Positions 1 to 8,690 are shown, counted from the first letter of the stretch. The stretch: DNA of 64,000 nucleotides from Viridibacterium curvum (GCF_039544165.1 NZ_BAABLD010000008.1:248001-312000); one strand, 5' to 3'. The notes: generated by a model not told the origin, from the letters alone. Program-made: numbers and translations.

Positions 1-430
1 CCACGTCAATATCCCCGCGCTTGAGTGCTTCAGTGAGTCGCGCCGTGTAGTTCTCCTGGATCACCAGCGGCATGCGCGGCGCACGCTCGGCCAGCAGCGG
101 GATCAGGGAAGGCAGCAAGTAGGGGCCAATGGTGTAGATCACGCCAATGCGCAACGGCCCCGACAAAGGATCCTTACCGGCTTCGGCGATGTCGCGAATC
201 TGGCTTGCCTCGCGTAGTACGCGTTCGGCCTGGTCAACGATCTGGCGCCCGATGCTCGTAACCTTGACGTCGGCAGCGCTGCGCTCGAACAGCATGACTC
301 CCAGCTGTTCTTCGAGCTTTTTGACGGCCACGGACAGTGTCGGCTGGCTCACATGGCACTTTTCGGCAGCCCGCCCGAAGTGGCGCTCCTGGGCCAGCGC
401 GACGATGTAGCGCAAGTCAGTCAGGGTCAT
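1..430 (-). CDS. oxyR: LysR-family transcriptional regulator, OxyR-like (3' truncated by window edge)
   Basis: The visible 143 residues begin MTLTDLRYIVALAQE and carry a LysR-type winged helix-turn-helix, with SQPTLSVAVKKLEEQLG in the recognition-helix region at about residues 28-44. The effector-domain start reads GPLRIGVIYTIGPYLLP near residue 90, which is characteristic of OxyR peroxide sensors rather than generic LysR proteins. A GGGAGG ribosome-binding site lies 6 bases before the ATG. The redox-active cysteines of OxyR would be beyond the window edge, so peroxide sensing is inferred from the N-terminal half only. It is transcribed away from the protease gene at 733. Confidence 0.72.
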   Translation of the reverse strand, partial: MTLTDLRYIVALAQERHFGRAAEKCHVSQPTLSVAVKKLEEQLGVMLFERSAADVKVTSIGRQIVDQAERVLREASQIRDIAEAGKDPLSGPLRIGVIYTIGPYLLPSLIPLLAERAPRMPLVIQENYTARLTEALKRGDIDV

Positions 431-468
431 CGGGCACCTCCCCTGCAAAGAGACGTCATTGAAAAATC

Positions 469-502
469 CAATCAAAAATGGCGAACTGCCAAAATCTGAT
501 TG
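469..502. promoter_or_regulatory. Nested palindrome between the oxyR-like gene and the protease gene
   Basis: CAATCA (469-474) is inverted as TGATTG (497-502), and inside it TGGC (479-482) is inverted as GCCA (488-491) around GAACT. It lies 39 bases upstream of the regulator start. LysR-type regulators commonly bind dyads of this size near their own promoter, so an autoregulatory site is a reasonable inference. The rest of the 431-732 gap shows no gene; it must hold the protease promoter, but I could not pick one out. Confidence 0.35.
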
Positions 503-732
503 TAGGGGCAGCCATAGGGAAATGTTTGATCCAAATCGACTTGCGCATGCAAACCGGCTACTGGAGGCGCCGGGCCCTCTTCTGCCAGATCGCGGCTCTG
601 CGCTCTGCCCGCAACCCTCTTGAAGCAGCCGGTGCCGACCCCAATTTGTAAGCGTTCGTACAGCGCGGGAACCCCGCGCAAGCTTGTCGGCTCTACGTCC
701 CACACACTTTCTCAGTCAAGGAGACTTGATCC

Positions 733-2205
733 ATGCAGTGGAATCTCTCGCGCAGCGCTCTTGTCATCGCCGTCGCGGCCGTCGCATTTGCCGGTTGCCT
801 TCAGGAGAACGGCGTACGCAGCTCCCAGGCAGCCAGCTCATCTTCATCGTCTGCTGCCGCCGTGACCCCGCCGGTCGTGGCAGGACGCGTTGGTCTGCCT
901 GACTTCGCCAGCCTCGTCGAACAGGTCGGCCCCTCCGTCGTCAATATCGCCGTCACAAGCACCGTGAAGGCCAACGAAATGTCGATGGATGACCCTTTCT
1001 TCGATTTCATCCGGCGATTCCAGGGCATTCCACAAAACCCCAGCCCGCGCGGTGGCGGTCGTGAGCGCATCAGCCGCGGCGTCGGCTCGGGCTTCATTAT
1101 CAGCAGCGATGGTTACGTACTGACCAACCATCACGTTGTCGACGGCGCTGACGAAGTGACCGTGCGGCTGACGGACAAGCGCGAATTCAAGGCCAAGGTC
1201 GTCGGCTCGGACGAACGCACCGACGTTGCCCTGATCAAGATTGACGCCAAGAACCTGCCGGCCGTGAAGATCGGTGACCCCGACAAGTCGCGCGTCGGCG
1301 AGTGGGTGATTGCAGTCGGCTCACCGCTCGGCCTCGACAACACCGTCACCGCCGGCATCATCAGCGCCAAGGCGCGCCGTCTGCCCGATGAAGCTTTCGT
1401 GCCCTTCATCCAGACCGACGTAGCCATCAACCCCGGCAACTCCGGAGGCCCGCTGTTCAACTTGAATGGCGAAGTCATCGCCATCAACTCGCGCCTCATC
1501 AACAACTCGGGTGCGGCCAGCTACGCCGGCATCTCGCTCGCTATCCCGATCGACGTAGCGATGAAGGTGAAGGGTCAGCTTGAAAAGCACGGAAAGGTCG
1601 AGCGCGGCCTGCTGGGCCTGACCTTCCAGCCGGTCGACAAGGACCTGGCCTCCAACCTGGGGCTCGACAAGCCTGAGGGCGCCGCCGTCACCAGTGTCAA
1701 TAAGAACTCGGCGGCCGAAAAGGCCGGCCTGAAGGTCGGTGACGTCATCCTGCAGGTCGACGGCAAGAAGGTCGATGACAACAACGACTTGCGCAGCCTG
1801 ATCGGAGAACGTCGCCCGGGCGAATCGGTCAACCTGAAGGTATGGCGCAAGAAGTCCACGCTGGATATCAAGGCCACCCTGATGGCAGCGCCGGGAACCA
1901 CGGCCAGTGCGAAAGGCGGCGACAGGGGCAGTGCCAGCATCGACAAGGTCGGCCTCAAGTTGCGTCCGCTGCAGAATGCAGAAGCGCGCAAGCTGGAAGC
2001 GGACGGCGGCTTGTTCATCGAGACGGCGAGTGGTCCGGCAGCCCGTGCAGGTCTGCGCACCGGTGACATCATTCTGATGGCCAACAACCAGCCGGTTAGC
2101 AGCGTCGACGAGCTGCAAGACCTGATCAAGGACAGCGGTGATCGTCTGCTGCTGCTAGTGCAACGCGGAGACGGTCGCGCTTTCGTCGCATTGCCGTTGA
2201 AGTAA
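733..2205 (+). CDS. degP: Do-family periplasmic serine endoprotease (DegP/MucD type)
   Basis: This 490-residue protein has the trypsin-like triad of HtrA proteases: His134 in TNHHVV, Asp164 in DERTDVAL and Ser237 in NPGNSGGP. Two PDZ domains follow, at about 290-385 and 405-485. The N-terminus has a hydrophobic signal ending AFAGC (Cys22) and then a Ser/Ala-rich linker, so it may be a lipoprotein, although Phe at -3 is not ideal for a lipobox. The family degrades or refolds misfolded envelope proteins. AAGGAGA lies 9 bases before the ATG. It appears to be monocistronic, with a strong hairpin right after the stop. The MucD versus DegP name cannot be settled from sequence alone. Confidence 0.93.
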   Translation: MQWNLSRSALVIAVAAVAFAGCLQENGVRSSQAASSSSSSAAAVTPPVVAGRVGLPDFASLVEQVGPSVVNIAVTSTVKANEMSMDDPFFDFIRRFQGIPQNPSPRGGGRERISRGVGSGFIISSDGYVLTNHHVVDGADEVTVRLTDKREFKAKVVGSDERTDVALIKIDAKNLPAVKIGDPDKSRVGEWVIAVGSPLGLDNTVTAGIISAKARRLPDEAFVPFIQTDVAINPGNSGGPLFNLNGEVIAINSRLINNSGAASYAGISLAIPIDVAMKVKGQLEKHGKVERGLLGLTFQPVDKDLASNLGLDKPEGAAVTSVNKNSAAEKAGLKVGDVILQVDGKKVDDNNDLRSLIGERRPGESVNLKVWRKKSTLDIKATLMAAPGTTASAKGGDRGSASIDKVGLKLRPLQNAEARKLEADGGLFIETASGPAARAGLRTGDIILMANNQPVSSVDELQDLIKDSGDRLLLLVQRGDGRAFVALPLK

Positions 2206-2218
2206 AAACCATGGCCAT

Positions 2219-2266
2219 GACGTATGCGTGTTTCTCCCTGGAAACACGCATACGTCCTAGGGTTTT
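2219..2266. terminator. Long perfect hairpin after the protease gene
   Basis: A 16-base arm, GACGTATGCGTGTTTC (2219-2234), is perfectly inverted at 2241-2256 around a 6-base loop. An outer AAAACC (2205-2210) can pair with GGTTTT (2261-2266), extending the structure. The stem starts 13 bases after the stop codon. The GGTTTT tract gives a short T-run on the plus strand, consistent with factor-independent termination. The perfect arm is longer than most terminators. Confidence 0.7.
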
Positions 2267-2360
2267 CCGCAAGGACTCCGATGTACCAACGGGCAGTTAA
2301 CGATTTTTTTCATGCATTGCGGAACCTTGAGTAGTAGGCTTCGTCCAATGACCTGTTGAG

Positions 2361-2472
2361 TGCATGAAAACGCTGCACGTTGGAAGCAGCGGACCAGTTT
2401 TCAAGCACTTTGCATGTCTTGTCTCTCCTCCAAGTCGTGTGTTCGGGGCCACCATGAGTGGCCCGTTTTTTT
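2361..2472 (+). ncRNA. Candidate small regulatory RNA with an anti-Shine-Dalgarno segment
   Basis: This gap between two converging transcription units has the architecture of a small RNA. First comes a long imperfect hairpin: TGC-A-TGAAAA-CGCTGC (2361-2376) pairs with GCAGCG (2386-2391), TTTTCA (2398-2403) and GCA (2405-2407), with a 9-base loop and one bulge. Then comes an apparently unpaired stretch containing TCCTCC (2426-2431), complementary to ribosome-binding sites, and finally an intrinsic terminator (2446-2472). No convincing open reading frame fits. The 5' end and promoter are not identified. The rest of the 2206-2591 gap holds only the protease terminator. Confidence 0.45.
2446..2472 (+). 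terminator. Intrinsic terminator, plus strand
   Basis: GGGCCAC (2446-2452), a 5-base loop and GTGGCCC (2458-2464) are followed by G and seven T (2466-2472). The T-run is on the plus strand, so it does not serve the minus-strand cheD gene, and the protease gene already has its own hairpin 190 bases upstream. This implies a separate plus-strand transcript. Confidence 0.85.
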
Positions 2473-2591
2473 GCCCGCGCCCGACTGACAAAACTGCTGA
2501 TTTCGACCGCCACACGACGCTGAGCCCCCCCCGAGTGCAAGGACCTGCGGGATCGTCCCGGCTCCCTTGCCGGGCAGCGACGAACAGAGGT

Positions 2592-3113
2592 TCAGCCATG
2601 GGTAGCCACGGCGTGGCGCACCCACACATCGCCCGACCAGATGTCAAACACCACGCTGCGATGGCCGATGCCGCCGAGGTCTTCCGACGCCTTGTGCAGG
2701 CCATGTGCCTGTACAAGGCGTCGCGCAGTCTGTTCGTTTCGCCTCGCTACATCCAGCACGTCCAGCCGCGCATGGCCATGCATCTGCAGCATGGCCATCA
2801 CGTCAGGAAACATCGAGCCCGCGCCGAACAGCTTGATACGGCACTCGTGAGGCGGCAGTTGCCATGCCCGTGCCTCATCCAGCAGGCAAGCCATGGCCTC
2901 GTCGCCATAGTAGGCCGGCCGCCTGGCGGGCTGGCCCAGCATGCGCGCGGGCAGCACGAAATGGCACATGCCGCCCACTTGCCGCTGCGGATGCCACAGC
3001 ACGATCGCCACGCAGGAGCCGAGCAAAGTCCGGATCCGCGTTGCGGCGTCGCCGAACCACAGCTCCCCCGGACCGAGAAACACCTCCAGCGTATCGGGGG
3101 GTGCAGGCTTCAC
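2592..3113 (-). CDS. cheD: CheD chemoreceptor glutamine deamidase
   Basis: CheD deamidates specific glutamines of methyl-accepting receptors and can interact with CheC or phosphorylated CheY. This 173-residue protein has the family's catalytic pair: Cys34 in LLGSCVAIV and His51 in GGMCHFVLP, 17 residues apart as in characterised CheD. The start is GTG behind a GGGGTGA-like site. It is the last gene of the chemotaxis operon, 34 bases after cheW. No cheC, cheB or cheR is present in the window, so the rest of the adaptation machinery is encoded elsewhere or absent. Confidence 0.88.
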   Translation of the reverse strand: MKPAPPDTLEVFLGPGELWFGDAATRIRTLLGSCVAIVLWHPQRQVGGMCHFVLPARMLGQPARRPAYYGDEAMACLLDEARAWQLPPHECRIKLFGAGSMFPDVMAMLQMHGHARLDVLDVARRNEQTARRLVQAHGLHKASEDLGGIGHRSVVFDIWSGDVWVRHAVATHG

Positions 3114-3147
3114 GATGTCACCCCGTGCTTACGTCGCGATTCTCGCT

Positions 3148-3684
3148 TCAGGCGGGCACACCAGTGGTGTCTGCTGCCATCAGCGCGCTCATGTCATCGA
3201 CCGACAGAACGGAATCGAGCGCCAGCAAAATCACAAACTGCCCGGCATGGCGCGCCATGCCGCCGATGAAATCCGGCCGCATGTGGGCACCGAATCCGGG
3301 CGGCGGTTCGATATCGCCCGGGGCGATGTCGACAACCTCATTGACGGCGTCCACCATCACCCCAATCTCCTGCAATCCCTGATCGTCCGCCTCTGCGTCT
3401 TCGAGCTCTACGATCACGAAGCAACTTCGGCGGTTTGACTCCGTGCGCCCCTGACCAAAGCGCGCGCACAGATCGATGATGGGCACCACGGCACCGCGCA
3501 GATTGATCACGCCACGTACGAACGCCGGCATCATCGGCACCTCGGTCAGCTCACCGAACTCGATGATCTCGCGGATGTGCAGGATGTTGATGCCAAAGCT
3601 CTCGCCTCCCAGCGAGAAGATCAGGTATTGCGAAGCCGGCGGAGGCGGCGCTGCCGCCACCCCTGTGCTGCCTGCGATATCCAT
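3148..3684 (-). CDS. cheW: CheW chemotaxis coupling protein
   Basis: The 178-residue protein is a single CheW domain linking receptor to CheA. Hallmarks are the opening strand YLIFSLGGESFGINI (about residues 20-34), IREIIE, the PAFVRGVINLRGAVVPIIDL segment near 53-72, and a C-terminal LLALDSVLSVDD. The unusual 18-residue Ala/Pro-rich N-terminus precedes the domain. GGAGG lies 6 bases before the ATG. It starts 11 bases after the receptor stop codon, so the two are probably translated from one message. Confidence 0.92.
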   Translation of the reverse strand: MDIAGSTGVAAAPPPPASQYLIFSLGGESFGINILHIREIIEFGELTEVPMMPAFVRGVINLRGAVVPIIDLCARFGQGRTESNRRSCFVIVELEDAEADDQGLQEIGVMVDAVNEVVDIAPGDIEPPPGFGAHMRPDFIGGMARHAGQFVILLALDSVLSVDDMSALMAADTTGVPA

Positions 3685-3695
3685 GGCTCCCCTCC

Positions 3696-6053
3696 TCAGA
3701 AGCGCACGAACTCGGCATCGTCCGTGCTCGCTGGCTCACCGCTGCGCGGAATCACGGCGCGACGCGGTGCGCTGCGGGCACTCCGTGCCGCACGAGGTGC
3801 CGGAGCTGCTACCGGCGCCGCGCCGCTGGCTGCGGCCGCAACGATAGCCTTGCCATCTGCCTCGGTGATGAAGAAACTCATCAGCGACTGCAGCTGCTGC
3901 GCCTGCGTGCTCATCTCGTCCGAAGTGGCCGACAGCTCTTCGGACGACGAGGCATTCTGCTGCGTCGTCTGGTTGAGCTGACTCATCGCGGCATTGATCT
4001 GCTGCGCGCCGCGCGCCTGCTCCTGCGAAGCAGCGGCGATCTCCTGCACCAGGTCGGCGGTCTTCTGGATCGCCGGCACGATCTCGCCAAGCAGGCTACC
4101 GGCATTCTCGGCCAGACCCACGCTGGAACCCGCCACGGTACAGATTTCGCGTGCGGCCACCTGGCTGCGCTCAGCCAGCTTGCGTACCTCAGCGGCCACC
4201 ACGGCGAAACCCTTGCCATGCTCGCCGGCACGCGCTGCTTCAATGGCCGCGTTGAGGGCCAACAAATTCGTTTGATAGGCGATGTCGTCAATGATGCCGA
4301 TCTTGGTTGCGATCTGCTTCATCGCCGTCACTGTGTCGGTGACCGCCTTGCCGCCCAGGCCGGCATCGGTTGCAGCGCGCGTCGCAATGCCATCAGTTGC
4401 TGTGGCGTTCTCGGTGTTCTGCGCGATCGACGCCGACATCTCCTCAACCGATGCCGAAGTCTCCTCAACGCTTGCCGCCTGCTCGCTCGCCGCCTGCGAA
4501 AGAGATTGCGCGGTAGCGCTGATCTGCTCGGACGCCGATGCCAGACTGTCCGCCGACGACCGCACCTCGCGAATGATCTGCGCCAGGCGAGAGACGGTGT
4601 TGTTCACGGCCGACTTCAACTCGTCGAAAGTGCCCTGGTAAGGCTTCTTCATCGACACGCTCAGGTCACCCTGCTCCATCGCGCCCAGCACGCTGCGCAA
4701 CTCACCCGTCGGTGTCGCCACAGCGTCCATGACATTGTTAAGCCCTTCGACCACCTGCCGGAACTGCCCGCGGTGCTGGCTCGTATCGGCGCGCTTGTCC
4801 AGGTCGCCACGCACCACGGCATCAGCGAGCAGCCCCACATCGGCGATCAGGGCGTTGAGCGGGCTGATCACCGCATCCAGGGTAGCATTGACCCCTTCGA
4901 CGATGCGACGGAAGTCGCCCTTGTGACGCGTGGCATCGGCGCGCGTATCCAGCTGCAGCTTCACCGCGGCCTCCGCCAGCATGTTGGCGTCGGCAATCAA
5001 GGCGCGGATGTTGGCGCGCACCTGCTCGATGGTTTCGTTGATGAAGACCTTCTTCCCCGGGAACGGCTCCAGCGGCGCGTCCATGTCGCCTTCACCGAAA
5101 GCCTTGATACAGGCCATGGCCTTCTTGTTGACCGAGATGTGGCCAACCACCATGTTGTTTACGCCAGCAGCCATCTGCTTGTAGGCGCCGTCGAAACGCT
5201 CCTCGTCGATGCGCGCATCAATGTCACCCAGATCATGCTCACGCGACATCCGGTTCATCTCGACGATCAATTGCCCGATGTTGGCCTGCAAAGTCCGAAC
5301 GCTGGTTACCAGCGCGCCAACCTCGTCACGCGAATCATGTTTGAGCGCGAATTCCAGATCGCCACGCGCCATACGACCTGCGGCATCCATGAGCTCGCTC
5401 ACCGGTCCCGTGATGCTGCGCAGGATGGTCCAGGCGAGCGCCGCAGAGAGCAGAACGGCCAGCGTGGTCACGATGACGATGATCTGATGCGTCGATTCAG
5501 CCGTCTTCTCCGCCTGATCACCCGTATCGCGAACCAGCTCGGACTGGAACGCAATCAGATCCGAGACTGCCTTGAGGTAATCCGTCTGAGTCGCACGCAT
5601 GTTTCCCAACAGCAGCTCGCGGGCCTTGTCAGCCTTGCCGTTCTGGATCAGCTCGGTGAGTTGCGCGAGATTCTCCCGGAAGGCAGACCGTGTTTCCTTG
5701 GTCGCTGCGATGAGTGCTTTGCCCTTGTCTGACGTGACGAGCTGTTCCAGCTTCTCCATGTTGGCGCTGATCTTCTTTGACGACTCGGGAATGCGCTCGA
5801 GCTCCTTGCGACGCTGCTCGGGACTCTCGATCAGAATGAGCGCGTTGCGCGTGACGCGTGCCACGACATCGACCTCGTTGATTATCTCGTTGGCCAGTAC
5901 GGTCTTGGGAAACTTGTCCTCCGCAAGATCGAGTACCCGGGCGTTGATCTGCGTGACGCGCATATACCCGATCAACGAAACAACGATGAGCAAGAGCACG
6001 ACTGCCGCAAAGCCAAAGCCCAGCCGCACGCCGATCTTGAAATTGTTGAACAT
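3696..6053 (-). CDS. Methyl-accepting chemotaxis protein with a tandem HAMP-like array
   Basis: Start chosen at MFNNFKIG because GGAGG lies 6 bases upstream; the longer reading frame would need a TTG. The protein has 785 residues: membrane helix 1 (about 11-30), a four-helix-bundle periplasmic sensor (about 31-185), membrane helix 2 (about 190-212), then a canonical HAMP. Several HAMP-like modules follow, including two clear repeats at about 351-400 and 401-450 sharing the patterns ALIAD, RAD and VEG(V/L)N. The signalling hairpin tip IAYQTNLLALNAAIEAARAG lies at 591-610. The C-terminus ends EFVRF, fitting the aromatic-x-x-aromatic pentapeptide that tethers CheR/CheB. The ligand is unknown. 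Confidence 0.93.
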   Translation of the reverse strand: MFNNFKIGVRLGFGFAAVVLLLIVVSLIGYMRVTQINARVLDLAEDKFPKTVLANEIINEVDVVARVTRNALILIESPEQRRKELERIPESSKKISANMEKLEQLVTSDKGKALIAATKETRSAFRENLAQLTELIQNGKADKARELLLGNMRATQTDYLKAVSDLIAFQSELVRDTGDQAEKTAESTHQIIVIVTTLAVLLSAALAWTILRSITGPVSELMDAAGRMARGDLEFALKHDSRDEVGALVTSVRTLQANIGQLIVEMNRMSREHDLGDIDARIDEERFDGAYKQMAAGVNNMVVGHISVNKKAMACIKAFGEGDMDAPLEPFPGKKVFINETIEQVRANIRALIADANMLAEAAVKLQLDTRADATRHKGDFRRIVEGVNATLDAVISPLNALIADVGLLADAVVRGDLDKRADTSQHRGQFRQVVEGLNNVMDAVATPTGELRSVLGAMEQGDLSVSMKKPYQGTFDELKSAVNNTVSRLAQIIREVRSSADSLASASEQISATAQSLSQAASEQAASVEETSASVEEMSASIAQNTENATATDGIATRAATDAGLGGKAVTDTVTAMKQIATKIGIIDDIAYQTNLLALNAAIEAARAGEHGKGFAVVAAEVRKLAERSQVAAREICTVAGSSVGLAENAGSLLGEIVPAIQKTADLVQEIAAASQEQARGAQQINAAMSQLNQTTQQNASSSEELSATSDEMSTQAQQLQSLMSFFITEADGKAIVAAAASGAAPVAAPAPRAARSARSAPRRAVIPRSGEPASTDDAEFVRF

Positions 6054-6155
6054 GTGAAGCCTCCTGTTTCCGGCCGACAATGCTGTCGGCCCTGATTGCT
6101 GCGGGCTTGCGCCCCGGATTGCTGATTGCCGTTGATGTCCAGTTCCTCTGTCGTT

Positions 6156-8369
6156 TCAGATCAAAGTCGCCAGTTGCGTCTGCTCGTCCCGACTGCTGCG
6201 CTCGATAAGCGCCGCAACGTCAAGGATCAATGCGACTTCACCCGTGCCCAGAATGGTCGAACCCGCAATACAGCGAAGTCGCTGGAACAGGCGTGAAAGG
6301 GGCCGGATGACTGTCTGGAACTCGCCAAGCAATGCGTCGACGACAAGGCCCACCCGCTGCTTGCCGAACTGAACGACCACCACGCTCTCGCGTGCGTCGG
6401 ACTCAGCCGGCTGCAGGTCAAAAGCGTCACGCAAGCGCACGAAGGGCAACACCTCACCGCGCAGGTTGATGTAATGGCGCTGATGCAGGGCGCTCTGCTC
6501 GCCCAGCGTCAGTTCGACACACTCGACCACCATGTCGAGCGGCACAACGTACTGCGCGCGCCCTACGCCCACGATGAAGCCGTCGATGATGGCCAGGGTG
6601 AGTGGCATGCGCAGGGTGATGCGTGTGCCCGCTCCTGCACGGCTTTCCACTTCGATGCTGCCGCGCAGGGACTGAATGCTGCGGCGAACGACGTCCATGC
6701 CCACACCGCGCCCCGACAGATTGGTCAGGGCACTGGCTGTCGAGAACCCGGGTTCGAAGATGAACTGCCAGACCTCGGCATCGCTGTAGTCACGCCCGAC
6801 CTGTGCGAGTCCGCGCTCCAGTGCCTTGGCGAGGATGCGTTCGCGATTGAGCCCAGCACCATCGTCGCTGACCTCGATAACGAAGCAGCCCGACTCATGT
6901 CTGGCACTCAGCTTCAGGTGACCTTCTGCAGGTTTGCCGGCCGCGGCACGCTGGTCCGGATGCTCGATGCCGTGGTCGATGGCATTGCGCACCAGATGCG
7001 TCAGCGGATCGGTGAGCTTCTCGACCATGGACTTGTCGAGTTCGTTGTCGGCGCCTTCGATCTGCAAGACGATCTGCTTGCCCAGCTCGTGACTTGTATC
7101 GCGCACCACACGGTTGAAACGGCGGAAGGTGTCGGCAATCGGCACCATGCGCAGTTGCATGGCATCGTCACGTATCAGTTCCACCAGTGAAGACAGGCTT
7201 TCTGCCGATTCGTACAGGTCGCCGTCACCGTTGCGCTGTGCGCGTAGCGTCACCCCCGCACAGCCCACCACCAGTTCGCCAACCAGATTGATCAGACGGT
7301 CAAGCTTGTCGGCGCGCACGCGAATGAAGCTGCTTTCATGCGCTATCGGCTCTCTGCCGTGCTGCTGTCGGGCTAGCGCAGCACCCAGCACTGGCTCGCT
7401 GACTGCATCGTTCTTCAGCAGTATCTGACCCAGCTGTGGGCGTGAGTCCGGAGGCTGCCCAAACTGCAATGCTAACCCCGCTGCCAGCGCCTCCGGGACC
7501 ACATTTCCACTTTGCAGAAGGATCTCGCCCAGCGGCAAGGCTACGTCTGGCAAGTCATGGATGCGCTGGATGTCCGCGTCGAGCTGCCCGGGCATGGCCT
7601 CAATGGCGAACTCGCAATCGTCGCGCACAAAATCGAAAGCAGCCTCCAGCTCCTCACGTGAGCAATCGCTGTCCAGCATCACACTGAAGCGTGTCAGGCA
7701 GTCTTCAGGATCGTACTCACCCCTCTCGGGCAAGGGAGCCAAGCCGGCTTCAATCGCGTGCGCTTCACCCAACGTTGCGAGAAAACGCATGACGGCGACC
7801 GGGTCCATCCCGTGGCGGAAGGTATCGCGCCCGAAACCCGCCCGAATCTGCCAGCGCGTCATGCGCGTACCCTCGGCTGGCTTCTCAGTTGTCAGTCCAC
7901 GGGGCGCTGCAGCCTGCGTGTCTGTCGCCGCCGGCGCGCCCAGCGCTGCCATCAAGCCCGCCGTCAGTGCATCTCCATTGGCGCAGCTGAACTGCTGGCG
8001 TTCCAGCGGCAGATCGTCGATGACGATTTCATCAATCAGGGTTGCAATGTGGTCACGACAGCGCAGCAGCAAAGCTGTGATCTCGCCCTCAATCAAGAGC
8101 TGCCCGGCGCGCGCACGATCCAGCACACTCTCAAGAATATGCGTGAAGCCAACGATGCGATGCAGATCGAAAAGCCCCGCCGAGCCCTTGATGGTATGCG
8201 CGACGCGGAACAGCGCGTTGAGTGTTTCTTCGTCGCCGGGATCCTCTTCGAGGCGAAGCAGGATGTCTTCCATGCTCTCCAGCAACTCGCGACTTTCAGC
8301 GAAGAAGGTTTCGCGCGCCTCCAGAAGTGCCGTGTCCATTGCGGCAGTGGCGCCGGTCTGGCGGGTCAT
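6156..8369 (-). CDS. cheA: CheA chemotaxis histidine kinase
   Basis: The start at MTRQTGATAAMD (737 residues) is chosen because its ATG overlaps the stop of the STAS gene as ATGA. The order is: Hpt domain with phosphorylatable His58 in AHTIKGSAG; a middle region including a P2-like segment (about 190-260) and two LGEILL/LGQILL repeats; dimerisation region; HATPase with N-box HLVRNAIDHGIEHP, DDGAGLN and GRGVGMDVVRR; and a C-terminal CheW-like domain ending in ILGTGEVALILDV. It phosphorylates CheY in response to the receptor encoded next. A 102-base gap separates it from the receptor gene. Confidence 0.95.
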   Translation of the reverse strand: MTRQTGATAAMDTALLEARETFFAESRELLESMEDILLRLEEDPGDEETLNALFRVAHTIKGSAGLFDLHRIVGFTHILESVLDRARAGQLLIEGEITALLLRCRDHIATLIDEIVIDDLPLERQQFSCANGDALTAGLMAALGAPAATDTQAAAPRGLTTEKPAEGTRMTRWQIRAGFGRDTFRHGMDPVAVMRFLATLGEAHAIEAGLAPLPERGEYDPEDCLTRFSVMLDSDCSREELEAAFDFVRDDCEFAIEAMPGQLDADIQRIHDLPDVALPLGEILLQSGNVVPEALAAGLALQFGQPPDSRPQLGQILLKNDAVSEPVLGAALARQQHGREPIAHESSFIRVRADKLDRLINLVGELVVGCAGVTLRAQRNGDGDLYESAESLSSLVELIRDDAMQLRMVPIADTFRRFNRVVRDTSHELGKQIVLQIEGADNELDKSMVEKLTDPLTHLVRNAIDHGIEHPDQRAAAGKPAEGHLKLSARHESGCFVIEVSDDGAGLNRERILAKALERGLAQVGRDYSDAEVWQFIFEPGFSTASALTNLSGRGVGMDVVRRSIQSLRGSIEVESRAGAGTRITLRMPLTLAIIDGFIVGVGRAQYVVPLDMVVECVELTLGEQSALHQRHYINLRGEVLPFVRLRDAFDLQPAESDARESVVVVQFGKQRVGLVVDALLGEFQTVIRPLSRLFQRLRCIAGSTILGTGEVALILDVAALIERSSRDEQTQLATLI

Positions 8370-8680
8370 GTTGCAAGCCCTTTCAACGCTTGAGGCCCCT
8401 CGACGGTGACGGTGGCGAGCCAGTCCGCAAGACCCATCGTCGCAAACACGTCCTGCACGCATGCGGGCACATTGGTCAATTGCAGCGGCTGCCCGGCCTG
8501 CAACGCATCGCACGCGTGCACCAGGAGCAGTTGCCAGCCCGCACCGTCGATTTCGTCTACACCACCAAGGTCCAGAGTAAGGCGCCTCGTGCTGTCACGC
8601 TGCCTCGTGAGCTCGGCATGCAGGCTTGCCACCACGTAGATACTTAGCGGGCCACTCAGGCTGAAAGTCCCTGACGTCAT
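8366..8680 (-). CDS. STAS-domain protein in the chemotaxis operon
   Basis: A 104-residue STAS (anti-sigma-factor-antagonist-like) protein. The fold signature is visible as FSLSGPLSIYVV, then LTLDLGGVDEIDGAGWQLLL (about 35-54), where the usual phosphorylatable Ser/Thr is replaced by the D-G-A-G context, and a hydrophobic C-terminal helix. GAGGTG lies upstream of the ATG. It sits between cheY and cheA, 10 bases after cheY and overlapping cheA by 4 bases, so it is probably made together with CheA. STAS proteins in this position occur in other chemotaxis operons, but the role is not defined. No kinase or phosphatase partner is visible here. Confidence 0.82.
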   Translation of the reverse strand: MTSGTFSLSGPLSIYVVASLHAELTRQRDSTRRLTLDLGGVDEIDGAGWQLLLVHACDALQAGQPLQLTNVPACVQDVFATMGLADWLATVTVEGPQALKGLAT

Positions 8681-8690
8681 CGCCGACACC

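Noticed and set aside
2364..3269. 301-codon plus-strand open frame
   Set aside because: It lies antisense to cheD and cheW, overlaps the small-RNA terminator, and its product is Arg/His/Pro-rich without a domain; a GC-rich shadow frame.
4218..5732. 504-codon plus-strand open frame
   Set aside because: Completely antisense to the chemoreceptor gene, whose protein is fully family-like; composition (His/Arg/Leu) is typical of a mirror frame.
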